This document shows positions 36,370-46,814 of a stretch of 64,000 bases of DNA, piece after piece. This DNA comes from Lunularia cruciata (Eukaryota > Streptophyta > Marchantiopsida > Lunulariales > Lunulariaceae). The position numbers were made by a program, and so were the translations under genes. Under the pieces are notes generated by a model. The model worked only from the letters and a program-made list of their open reading frames with translations. It had not been told where the DNA came from and searched no databases. How positions within the stretch are numbered: the first letter of the stretch is position 1; each line of letters begins with the position of its first letter. The stretch is from NCBI GenBank assembly GCA_948567375.1, contig OX419762.1:6826001-6890000 (forward strand). The letters are read 5' to 3'.

Positions 36370-36527
36370 ACTTAATAGAGGCCTTGGATGCAACTTGGTG
36401 ATCTATACCAATTAGTATTTTCTTCATATATATTATGGGATATATCAACCCCCTTAATAGAGGCCTTGGATGCAACTTGGCGTATCTATACCAATTACTA
36501 TTTTCTTCATATATATATTATATATGA
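36370..36527 (+). repeat. tandem duplication of about 82 bp
   Basis: Units start near 36370 and 36452, each with 'cttaatagaggccttggatg', 'caacttgg', 'tctataccaatta.tatttt' and 'cttcatatatat'. The units are nearly identical, so the duplication is fairly recent. Confidence 0.85.
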
Positions 36528-37134
36528 CTAAACAAAAAATGATCTACAAATATTCTCCTTAAACTAAGAAATCAATCAAAGTAAAAGAGGTCTGTAAGTG
36601 GGAAAGCCGACCTGTAAGAGAGTAAAATAGTTCTAGGAAAGTTTGGTAACTTCTCGAGATGCGACAAGATGCTGTACAGTACCTTGTGAGCTTGCAACAC
36701 AGTTAAAGTCCACAGTTACAGTAGCCAGGAGCTGTCCGTCGATCTGGAATCTGTAGAGGAACGAGTGCACGGAGCAGATAGTGTACCTTGTTCCGGCAGA
36801 TTTGAGAATTCCCAGGAGATGTTATATACGAAATTTGCTACAAAGTTGGAGGTAATACGTGACTGGTAACTTCGAATTTATTCCCGTACAATCATGATCC
36901 CTGGTTCTTCACGTGTTATCAGACTGCTGATTCACGAATCTTTTTTAGCACGTGTGCTGCGGAGCGCAAAGGATGTCAGAAGAATGCGTCGGGAGTGAGG
37001 GATATGGTAGATTATGTCATGTAGTGAGCTTCATAAAGAGCTGAACGACTTTTACAACGTTATATTTATGGACCACACGCGAAAGATTCTTCATCAACGA
37101 CATGCAGGGGGAACGCCTGAAGCTTCGATCCAGT

Positions 37135-37498
37135 TTCGGTAGATTCTATCGAAATCTCATCGAACATCATCACGAACGTTTAGGCGACACAGTCGTTACT
37201 ACAATTGCACCAGAGTTCAATTGTTCCGAGTGTCTTAGGGGGCTGCAGTCCAACGAACTTTACAGTTAAGTATTAGCTAAACTTGAGCAGGATTTCTGGT
37301 CTCCGAAGCTTCTATATAATGTTATCGGTAGATTCCACCGATTATCAGCACGAATGTTTCGGCAATACGGTACTTACTCCAATTGCATCACAGGCCATTT
37401 GTTCCGAGAGGTCTTAACGGAGCTGCAGTCTAACGAGCGTTCAGGTCAAGTACCTGCTAAACTAGTGCAGGACTTCTGCTCAGTTTGCTGCACATTGC
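37135..37498 (+). repeat. tandem duplication of about 190 bp
   Basis: Unit 1 is about 37135-37324 and unit 2 about 37325-37498. Shared order: 'tcggtagattc', 'atca.cacgaa', 'caattgca', 'ttgttccgag', 'ctgcagtc.aacga', 'gctaaact', 'gcagga.ttctg'. About three quarters of the bases seem to match. There is no reading frame through both. Confidence 0.75.
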
Positions 37499-38600
37499 GG
37501 TTCATAATTTCTCCTCAGTGAACGCCATGAAAATCTTTCAAACTTTCCAATTGAATCGAATCACTAAACATGTAGCAGCAGAAAATATGTTCCGTCGTAT
37601 TGCTCTCAAATACTGCGATTGCAATGCTTCAACTGGGGTTCCTTGCCCAATCCATGTCGACCTAGCTTTTACGGCGTCAGATGTAAGCGTTCGTGGGCGC
37701 TTCTGAAACAGTCTTATCCCCTGTATAGTCACACAATACCCTCATCATGCAATCGGTTTGGAGAGTCATTATCACAACCTGTGCACATCTTCTAAAACAT
37801 AAAAGATCCAACATCTGTATCTCTGCGCTTCGTTACGTCTCAATGACGTGATGACACTCATCGAATGGATGTTTAAGACGCTGTCCCAATGCTCCGATAA
37901 GTTCCACCCTAGAAGTTCCGTCTCTCATATGTACATCTTCAATGTGAAATTGTTCAGAGCTATCGCCTGAAATGTCTATCCCTGAACTCTATTCCCTTGT
38001 GGTTCGCCTTGTGGAGATTGTAATTACTATTTATGTACATTCATTGTCCTTAAACCCGATCCAAAGCGAATCTCTTGTCTCCAACTCGTCTTCAAGTCGA
38101 TTCATGCTGATTCCTACGTGCACCCGAGAGAACACGCAGCGCTATCGAAAATGCTGCAGCTGTCGACCTTTTCCTGGAGTTTTAGTTAAGTTCAAGAGGT
38201 ATCTGTCAGGAGATACAACATTAAAGGACTGTTAGTAATACTGAAGCGCAATTTACTTTCAAAGTGAAGGTAAAGGATAGTGCAGTTGACAGATTTACTC
38301 CACCCGGTCTATTTCAACACGGAAACGAGGTCAATGCAGCAAATGTGGGACCCTATTCTAAGACAAATTCAAGTGTCTGCTCACATTTGGTAATTGATCG
38401 TTGATATCAGCAAGCTACTACTATGTGACTACTATGCGGTTCAGGTCGAATGCAAGCCAAGGCAATGAAGATGGAAATATGTGTGCCGACATTCCACTCA
38501 CAATCGCCAACACAAACGCCCTAAGAGTCTTCTATACTTCTGTTCTCAATTCTAGTTTCTGACTAGTGAGACGATCCACATCCGTTTATGGCTATGCTAA

Positions 38601-38864
38601 TCACTGACAATCGACGCTCCACAAGTGATTGTGGTGTAAGTCTAGAGATGGAAGTTCATACCCCTGCGCCCGAAAAGGATCGATTTCGATGTCGTCAGGT
38701 GCTGGCAACAGATTCGCGAACGTTACTTTCTTATCTACTCGAGGCCCGTAGGAGGGACAGCGTTCACCTGGGCACGGCTGCTCATTTCGAGGTCCTGCGG
38801 TTGACAGTAGTGAAGAAGATCCACCGAGAGCGTCAGGAACTGGCCTCATGAAGCATTTACGCAC
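38601..38864 (-). CDS. unknown ORF, possible exon of a membrane-protein gene
   Basis: 87 codons on the minus strand. The segment 'DKKVTFANLLPAPDDIEID' and the end 'SLDLHHNHLWSVDCQ' look protein-like. An 'ATGAG|G' acceptor-like site at its start and its place 110 bases after the ORF at 39331-38975 would allow it to be the next exon. An overlapping plus-strand ORF (38588-38851) is about as long, so the strand is uncertain. Confidence 0.25.
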   Translation of the reverse strand: MRKCFMRPVPDALGGSSSLLSTAGPRNEQPCPGERCPSYGPRVDKKVTFANLLPAPDDIEIDPFRAQGYELPSLDLHHNHLWSVDCQ

Positions 38865-38974
38865 TTCATAAAATTATCCGTGACAGGAAATGGAGTCATA
38901 AGATTAAAGACGAGTGAAACGTTGGTAACCTTTCTATATGCTCACATTTGAAGAGTGGTCTTGCTTCTCTCTTC

Positions 38975-39331
38975 TCAGTAATGGTTTCTTCTACGGGAAC
39001 TGTTTGGAACAATACCTTCATACGTATCTTCTGATACTCGATATTGAATATAACTATCAACTGAGCGGTTTGAATAGATTTCATCGAAGGAATCCTCAGA
39101 TTCGGTGTCCCTGGTCCACGGCCATCTTCCGCTTCCCTGCCGAAATTTGAAGAAGTACAACAGGCCGAACACAATAGCAACTGCGATCAAGGCCCATAGA
39201 AACTCCACCAGAATAACCAGGAGTCCGATACCGACGACAGACCAATCCTCCTTGTCAAGTAGAGACCGGCGGTTTGTATAAGGGCCTAGCTTCCGGTATG
39301 CTGTCCATAATCCAGGAACAAATTCTTCCAT
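38975..39331 (-). CDS. small single-pass membrane protein, unknown function
   Basis: 118 codons from an ATG at 39331. Residues about 32-62 form one long hydrophobic segment ('GIGLLVILVEFLWALIAVAI' and 'VFGLLYFF'). A basic, positively charged boundary 'KFRQGSGRWPWTR' follows, and then an acidic, Ser/Tyr-rich tail ('TESEDSFDEIYSNRSVDSYI'). That layout fits a type I-like or signal-anchored protein with a cytosolic tail. No family recognised. The longer ORF at 41113-41868 on the same strand has the same layout and a similar post-membrane motif. A GT soon before the stop may be a splice donor, so this may be a first exon. Confidence 0.45.
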   Translation of the reverse strand: MEEFVPGLWTAYRKLGPYTNRRSLLDKEDWSVVGIGLLVILVEFLWALIAVAIVFGLLYFFKFRQGSGRWPWTRDTESEDSFDEIYSNRSVDSYIQYRVSEDTYEGIVPNSSRRRNHY

Positions 39332-41112
39332 TACGAGAGAAGATGGTAGTGACTACAAACGTTTTCTGACGACTTCCATTTCGACCTGCAATTGCGATGA
39401 AAAGCGACACAATTCCCAAACTACTGTAGATTGTGTGGGGTTCGACATCTCCCCGTCTTTGAAGTTTGACGTCGAGAAAAGCATCGAGGAGAGGTAAGAA
39501 GTAGGGAATGACAGCTCCTGTTTACCTGCGTATGAAATCCCACTGCAAAGTTAATACATCCGTTAGGTAATCTGTAGTCAGCCTGTATGAGTGTGTGGGT
39601 CCCCGGGAACAGGTTCCTCTTTCGGGACGTAGCTTAACGGTCAGATTACGCGGATGTACCTTTTAACGTCGACGAACAGCGTTGAGATTCCAGATTCACT
39701 GGGAGACCACACGTCCCGTCAAGATGCGTGTTCCAGTTTGTCGTCCTTGACAGTAACATCGCTTAACTTCAATCAGATCGAACAATAACATTACTGGTCG
39801 GTGCTATGCGCGTACACTCGTGTATTCCTCTTGCTGTCAATGGACGTTGAAACTTTGGTCTTGGTGTGCTACCGTTATGTGCCAGCGGACTTTTCTAAAC
39901 CTATCAGACCATGGTTTCAATTCGTAGTAGATGTCAGAAAATGAGTTATAATACAACTTGTCATTGTGTCCAAACTGCTCGATGTCCCCCAGTTCGAAGA
40001 CACTGAGTTCTTCATTTTGGTTCTGTCGAATAAAACGACACTTCTCTTGGTGCGGTCGTTTAAGCTCTATAAGAGTTTCGCGCGGAGCATTACAAAGATT
40101 GCAAGGGATCTGTGCAATGCTCGAAATTATCTAATGCTGGGAGATTCATAATTCGACATTCAATCAAGCATACGCTCTCGGTACAGCGCAGATGTGGATT
40201 CTTGTGTTTTTGTTGCGGAGTACGTTTTCTGACATTTGCTACAGCTCTCAGGCAACTGCATATGACTGAAGTATACACACTGCGTGAAGAATACATAGTA
40301 ATTACGTGCTTCGTTGGACTGGGAACTCCGGGTGCCTCCGGAAACCCTAAGAGGATCTCGTAGTTTCTAGCTCTGCCGGGTTCATCCATGGGCCTTCGCT
40401 ACATGTGCCATACATTTTCCAGCCTATTCCAGTACTGCTGGAATCGTATATCTCCCCAGATAATCGGCCGGTCGAAATCATGGGATAAAATCGTCAGTTA
40501 GCACCGCACAGGACAAAGAAATGCAGAGTGACATCTATTAGTATTCACCAGTTGTTCAGTAACAGATGCGTTAGCGTTCAGTATCAGTCTGCCCAGACAA
40601 AAGGATACGATGTCGTCAATCTTGCTTTAACTATAACAAATACGAGAAGTTCAATTTGCTTTTCTACTGGAAGATATGTATATAAGGACGTACTTATGCA
40701 AACGACGCTCTAAACCGAGCTTATGAGAAACGAAATAACCCATCGTGATTGCAGTTAGACGATAAAGCTAGTCAATTTCGTTAGGTTGATCGGTATTTTT
40801 CCATCTCTGGTTTTGAAGTGAAAATGTCCAGCTTGAAGTTTTGTGGTAAGCACCCAAAGGGTTCCCAAGAGATTATGAAATATGGTTTCTATTTGTCTAG
40901 ATGCAACTGCAAGTACGTCCTTTTGAGATTAAACCTTTGTTGCTTCGGAGTGTACGTATACAACTGCCGTGGTGCTTTCCTGTCTTATGAATTCTGATAC
41001 TCTGAGCAACTAGATTATGTACACCGTCTCATAACAGGAGAGCCACAGCTAGTTATGTAAATCTACGAATACCTCTGGTCGGAGAGAACGGGTTGATTAA
41101 CGCCGGTTCGTT

Positions 41113-41868
41113 TCATTCAAACTCGTAAAACTCAAGTTCGACTCCATCAGGCGCAGAAAGCGCGGTTGTGGAAACCTCAAGATGATGGTCCAGTTGAGGC
41201 GTGACCTCAGCATAGACGTTGCTTGAAGGTGCATCTTGAACAGTGTTCTGGCCGCTTGGTGGGGTGGAAACTGTAGAAATGTCAACGCAAACCTCCTCTG
41301 CAATTGGTGGAAGTCTATCTCGAGTGTGAGCGCTGGGTGAGGTGGAAAGCACTAAGGCTCTTGCGTCTAGTACGCAGTCTTTACCTTTGTGTACGCTGTC
41401 TTGCAGATTCAACTCTATCATCTCACTTTCCGGGTTGTCATACGCCGGTAAACTGGAGTCGCCTTTCTGACTTGCCAAACGGATGGTATTTTGAGCTGCA
41501 ATAGCTGATCGGGCCAAGCTCACTTGTATTTCGCTCCATGCTCGTTCGAAGGGATCTGGATTACGTCCACTAATACTGTCATTTTGCAACTGAAGGAGAA
41601 TTCCTTGACTCGTCTGTCTTACAAGTACTGAAGGGGAGGCTTGAATGTTGAAGTGCCCTCCATCGAGATTGGAAATGTGTAGATCATGATCAGTGCCTAC
41701 CTCTCTGGTGAGTGGCCTGGCCGATCCTTTTTTTCGATATTTATTAATTAATTGCACCAGATGCTTGACCAAGATACAGATCACAAGAAACCATATTGCG
41801 TAAAATAGGAAGCCAGCAATCTTGAGAATACGATTATCCACGGAATCCAAATAGTAGTAACTGCCCAT
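41113..41868 (-). CDS. single-pass membrane protein with long cytosolic tail
   Basis: The first in-frame ATG is at 41868, giving 251 codons; the frame is open to 41928 but without an upstream ATG. Residues about 13-43 are hydrophobic ('ILKIAGFLFYAIWFLVICIL'), followed by a basic stop-transfer region and 'RKKGSARPLTREVGTD'. The rest is a polar tail of about 190 residues with Ser, Thr, Asp and Glu ('SGRNPDPFERAWSEIQ', 'PPIAEEVCVDISTV') and an acidic C-terminus ('VELEFYEFE'). Codon use and CpG content match the island. It is the longest intact host-like ORF in the window. The function is unknown and no named family fits. Upstream exons are possible: a TGA lies in frame about 60 bases upstream of 41928. 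Confidence 0.6.
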   Translation of the reverse strand: MGSYYYLDSVDNRILKIAGFLFYAIWFLVICILVKHLVQLINKYRKKGSARPLTREVGTDHDLHISNLDGGHFNIQASPSVLVRQTSQGILLQLQNDSISGRNPDPFERAWSEIQVSLARSAIAAQNTIRLASQKGDSSLPAYDNPESEMIELNLQDSVHKGKDCVLDARALVLSTSPSAHTRDRLPPIAEEVCVDISTVSTPPSGQNTVQDAPSSNVYAEVTPQLDHHLEVSTTALSAPDGVELEFYEFE

Positions 41869-43072
41869 CGCTTCGAGTAGAGCAAATTGATGACTCCGGT
41901 CCGACGTGCAATTTTCCAGATATGGCAACCTCAGAAATCCCCGTTCATTTGTGGAGGTGGATCCCCAGCTCGTTCAGTCAACTCAGGAGTTCGAGGAAGG
42001 AACCAGATGTGTGAATTGGTCCGTTCCTTTATCTCCCAGGAAGCACAAGCGAAGACAAGGTTATCAAGCCCACAGAGCAAATATGTAGGTCGAGATTTGG
42101 CAGGCTCCCACCTCCTAGCAGTTCAACGGATGGATCGCCGATTTCTCATTGCTAAGATGTTTGAATTTGGAAAGAATGCGTTTCCTTCGATCAGTATTTT
42201 CAGTTCATATTTGAATCGATTGCTTTTGATTTGTGTAAACGAGACGTTGCCCAAGGCTGAACTTTGTCCATTTTCAGCCTCATGTGGATCTTTAACGTCA
42301 AGATCGCTCATCATCAAGCTAAGTGTCTCAGAGGTAGGGAGTATACACTCAAATTATGTCTGCATACATCTTACAAATTCCTTCAAACCACTTTGGCACT
42401 TTCAAGATAGTCTGTCAATCAAATACCTCATTTCTTTAATTTCTCTTTAGAACTAAGGGAGTATAAGTAGTGTCCCTCCCATATGGTACACCTGAGTTCC
42501 TTGTTACCTAACTACCGGATTCATTGTACAGGCATTGAATCAGGAACCGTAACGTTTCAAGGAGTGCATAGCACCAATATCAGTGGACGTCTGTAGTCTA
42601 CTGTAGCCATATGGGTTGCATCGAACTATCACTTGCAGATCGAAGTGCTGGAAAACAACTACGGAATTCTTGGGAAAACAGAGTTGGAGACAAAACCTTC
42701 CCCGAACAATCACGACAAATATGCAGTCTATGCACCAAACTTAACGTTAGAGGCCGAAGTTCCTGGACTGGCATTGACTTGGAAAAGTATAATCATCAGG
42801 AGCTATAAACCGTACGTTGAAGAAAATCTAGAGAGTATGTAGGCTCAGACAGATTCATCAAACAAAACAAACAAAACACTTGCAGCCGAAGGGGTCTTAT
42901 ATGCTTTCATGAAGACTACATGTACATCCATGTAGACTCTACGCTTAGACCGGCTAATTTCTTTTGTTTTCCCAAATGCATCTAACGTTAACGGTAGATG
43001 CATCTAGGGTAACTAGTTACTGTACGCTAATTTGAATATATATAGTTTTCCCCTTAAACACGGATACCAGTT

Positions 43073-43215
43073 CGTGACTCCTGAAGAGATACATATACAC
43101 GGCCTACCACTATTTTTGCCATGTGCATTTCGTGACTCCTGAAGAGATATACACTTTCGTGACTCCAATAGTGGTAGGCATATACATTGTCTACCACTAT
43201 TTACCATGTGTACTT
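43073..43215. repeat. cluster of short direct and inverted repeats
   Basis: 'cgtgactcctgaagagata' occurs at about 43072 and 43131, and a shortened form at about 43159. 'ctaccactatt' occurs at about 43105 and 43191, and its inverse 'aatagtggtag' at 43168. It sits at the right edge of the CpG-normal island. Confidence 0.8.
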
Positions 43216-43259
43216 TGATCCTTTGCTTAAGGACATCATGCCTTTGACACATGGACCCA

Positions 43260-44830
43260 CCTAGTCCTTCACTTTATACGGGGCTGATTTTGCCTCCATG
43301 CTTTGCCCTTCCGCAAGATGTCCTCACTCTTTTCAGTGCTTTTATTTGCTTCTGTGTTTGCCTTTGTTTCTCTTTTTGAGTTGCCTAGTCCTCTCCCGTG
43401 ATGATGTTTCTTGTTCCCCTTGTATCACTCATGCACCTTTGCTTCATTATTTTTCTTGTTCCCCTTGTATCACTCATGCACCTTTGCTTCATTATTTCTC
43501 ACTGCGGTGTTTTGGATTTTCTCTCCACTAATGCATGTTGTTGATTTCAGGGATTGATATGTCTTGTCTTCTTCCCTCTTGTTACTCATGTGTGAATTGT
43601 TTTTTCTTGCTTAATACTCAATTTGCGGTTGAGACTCCTGCACTTATTTCTGTACCTACACTTCTGCTTGCCCTTTATTTCCACATTTCCATTTCAGTTC
43701 TTCTGTTCTTTTGACATTCACACTACTTATGAGAGGTACTTTAGGGGAGTAACTGAGTTTGCCTTGGCACTCATGAGTTTTTGAGCAGAAACTTGGCAGG
43801 AGGGGTACTGACAATTGGTCAGCTACTTTGGCACTGCATGAGGCACTGATGAAGTTGCAGGTGATTTTGTGGAGGTTTACTATGGCCACCTTTGGCTTCC
43901 CTTAGCTGTTTAGCGTCTCAGTACTCCAGGGTCCATAGCACTGGTCATGATATACTCTATATCCTGTCCTCCTACACTTCACTTTTGTTACCAGTTTGAC
44001 CCGTTTTTGCAGCCACATCATCTGAGAACTCTTGTTTTGTTCCACTCCTCCATTCCCCAACTAATTCCTTCCCTAGTATTTTCCCCTTCGCTCTTTGACT
44101 GCTTCCTGCTTTGCCCTCTTGTGTCTACATTGTTCCTACCTGACTCCAGCCCACGTTCTTCATCTTTGTTCATGCACTGCTTACTGGCTGGTTCTTACAT
44201 CAAGTTTCCTATTCCTTGCTATTGTTTGCATAATGCTCTTGATATCATGTTCTTTACTAGTCCAAATGCAATTGGTTATTCTCAATTTTTTTCAATTATG
44301 CTTTTGCTACAGGTTACATTTGATGCATTTTACCTAAGGGATTTCACACTACTCTAGCATTGTGATTCATGTACATATTTCTTATCTACCATTTTCACTT
44401 CATGAGGCTTTTGTTCTCGTATATATATATATAAATAAATAAAGATAGATATAAATATAAATATAAATAAATTAATAAAAAAACAACTTGAGTGCTACAT
44501 CCTCCCATCCTAAGAGATACTAAGTGATTTCAAAATCAATAAGGATTTTGTGCCGCTTTTGGTCTGGGAAGTATTCAATGTAATATATTGCTTGTCCTTA
44601 AATCTGTATGGGGAGAAACTGACATATACAATCAAAGCAAGTGAGCATGTTGATGTGTGTGATCGATCTGATGTGGAGTAAATCTAGAAATAACAGTGTC
44701 CTACAGTGTCCTATACACCCTAAATACCAGGCTCATTGTGCCTCATGACCTTTTCTGCTATGTTAGTATTGCTGATGCACAACTAGCCTTTTGCTTGACA
44801 AGGCATAACTATGTGAACTCTTCCAAGCAT
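43260..44830. other. pyrimidine-rich region, no gene recognised
   Basis: The plus strand is C/T-rich, much like 3960-6400 in the gypsy-1 insertion, with ORFs rich in Leu, Ser, Pro and Phe (for example 43947-44357). A short AT microsatellite lies at 44419-44480. No domain recognised. It may be related to the gypsy-1 insertion, but I could not align them. Confidence 0.5.
43407..43495 (+). repeat. 45-bp perfect tandem duplication
   Basis: Two head-to-tail copies ('ttcttgttccccttgtatca', 'ctcatgcacctttgcttc', 'attat') with a period of 45 bases and no visible difference. Being a multiple of three, it keeps the frame, but the surrounding ORF is low-complexity. Confidence 0.9.
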
Positions 44831-44850
44831 TCCATGTCATTCATCAATAT

Positions 44851-45250
44851 TGATGCCATTTTTCATAGCATTTAGAACATACAATGAGCACAAAAAGGTA
44901 TACAAATATTTTTGCAAATCTCCTCTTCTTGCAAATCTAGTCGCGGAGAGTAAGGAATGAAATACTTGCAGGCTAATATACAAGTTCTAAACTAATGAAA
45001 ACTTGGTCATATTGCAAAGCGTTGCTTCTCTAAATTGCTGCTCATATGTCCCACTACTCAAGCTTCTTGACTATGCCGTAAGAATCTTGATGGAATGAAC
45101 TACATGTTCTTTCAAAGGTAAGACCTAAATACTCTAAGATCTAATGTTGCCATCATGTGCTAAATGCTATGTAAAAACCCTAAAACATATAGTATAGTTA
45201 CATGCTATATCAATGCCACATGTACTACCATCTAAAATGTACTTTCAACA
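44851..45250 (-). repeat. 3' LTR of copia-2
   Basis: 400 bases. In the coding (minus) direction it opens TGTTGAAAGTACA at 45250 and ends GGCATCA at 44851. It aligns to 50763-51157 with shared 'cacaaaaaggtatacaaa', 'actaatgaaaacttgg' and 'gcttctctaaattgctgctc'. The flanking 5 bases (AATAT left, ATTTT right) do not make an exact target duplication. Confidence 0.8.
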
Positions 45251-45254
45251 CTCA

Positions 45255-46790
45255 CACTCATTGAAAAAATGGTTGTACTCCAATCAAATTTCTAAACTTA
45301 TGAAACTTATTTCATTGTAAAGCTTTCATAAATATATGTGCAATTCAATTGTTGTTATTGATGTAGTTGAAATAGGTTTCATATTTCTCTTACTGCTCTC
45401 TCACATAGTGTTACTAGACCTCTATATGCTTGGTTCTCTTGTGGAACTCTTGGTTAAACACTAGCTTGATAGCACTCTAATTGTCATTGTATATTGGAGT
45501 TGGACAACCTTGTCCAAATTATAGCTCCTTGAGTGACTTGCGGAGCCATACTGCTTCTTTGCCAGCTGAGCATGTTGCTATGTACTCTACCTTGGCGGTA
45601 GAAGTGATAGTGCATTTTTTACTGGCTGCTCTAACCTAGTGGTCCATCATTAATCATGAATATGAAGCCACTATGTGATTTTCTATTGTCTAAATCACAT
45701 GCAAAATCAGCATCAGTATCCAACTAGTGTATCAATAGCATCAGACCTTCCCCTAAATTCTAAACCATAATCCAAAGTATCTTTGAGGTACTTGAAATTC
45801 TCTTCATTGCATCTCAGTCTTGAGATGACAGATTAGAATTGAACATTGCTACTATGCTAACAACATAAGCTATATCAGGTCTTGTGCCTATCATTGCATA
45901 CATTAGACATCCTTTTGCTTCTTGGTAGGGTGCTCTAATAATTCACTTTCTTCCACTTGTTATTTAGAATTTGGATTAGTAGTAGGAGTAGTAACTTGAT
46001 ATGCATCTCCAAGAATGAACCAATTTATAATTGACTCTACATATCTTTCTTCCGCAATCTTATTTTGAGTTTTTCTCCATCACAAAAGATCTGACGTACT
46101 ATATAACATTGTGCTTCTCCATGTGTAACTTCAAACTCTCTACCAAGGTGATCTAACATGATAGCAATGTGGGATTTATCTTTCCTACAAATAAGTCAAT
46201 TGTCTACAAAGATATTGAGGATCACACCATATCCATAATACATACAAGGATAAAAAATTGATGCTTGCAACCCATACCTCATTAGGAAGTCATCAAAATT
46301 CCAGTTCAAATTCCTTGAGGCTTACTTTAAGCCATAAAGACTCTTCAACAATTTGTAAATTCTGTTCTCCTTTTTAGCTTCTATGTATCCTTGTAGCTTC
46401 TTTATATAAATTTCATCATGCAAACCTCCATTAAGAAAAGTTTTCTTGATGTCGAATTGGACTAACTCCATGTCTTCCCTTGTAGCTAGTGAAAGAATAG
46501 AAATGATGGACTATTGGAGTAAAGGTCTCCTCATATTCTATTCCTACAAGAAGTGAATATTTCTTGGCTATGAGTCTAGCCTTGTGCCTTGAGATGTTAC
46601 CCTTGGCATCAAGCTTGGTTCTATAAATTCACTTACTTTTGATTGCTTTTCTCCCTTCAGGGAATGCTATTAGCTTCCAACTCTTGAATTACTCATCAAT
46701 GTCCTTCACCCATTCAAGTGATTGCAATGCATCTTGGAAATGAACTAGAATCTACATCTCCTCCTTCAATCTTAGCTACAACAATGCAAG
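45255..46790 (-). pseudogene. copia-2 reverse transcriptase and RNase H
   Basis: Ty1/copia pol relic. From 46790 down: 'RHKARLIAKKYS', 'VQFDIKKTFLNGGLHDEIYI', 'YKLLKSLYGLK', then the catalytic box reading F-V-D-N followed by a stop, where Y-V-D-D is expected. RNase H phrases follow: a 'CSAGKEAVWLRKSLKEL' segment, 'SAIKLV.NQEFHKRTKHIEV' near 45400. Numerous stops and some frameshifts. The domain order and sequence are clearly copia, not gypsy. Confidence 0.8.
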
Positions 46791-46814
46791 CATAAGATGT
46801 CTTATTGTAATCCT

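Noticed and set aside
37485-37732. Overlapping ORFs on both strands as a gene
   Set aside because: Neither frame shows a domain or splice context. They begin at the end of the 190-bp tandem repeat.
38588-38851. Plus-strand 87-codon ORF
   Set aside because: It overlaps the minus-strand ORF 38601-38864 almost fully, and has no motif. The minus strand carries the neighbouring membrane ORFs, so it was preferred, with low confidence.
43947-44357. 136-codon plus-strand ORF
   Set aside because: Composition follows the pyrimidine-rich strand; no domain or start context, and the opposite strand shows nothing either.
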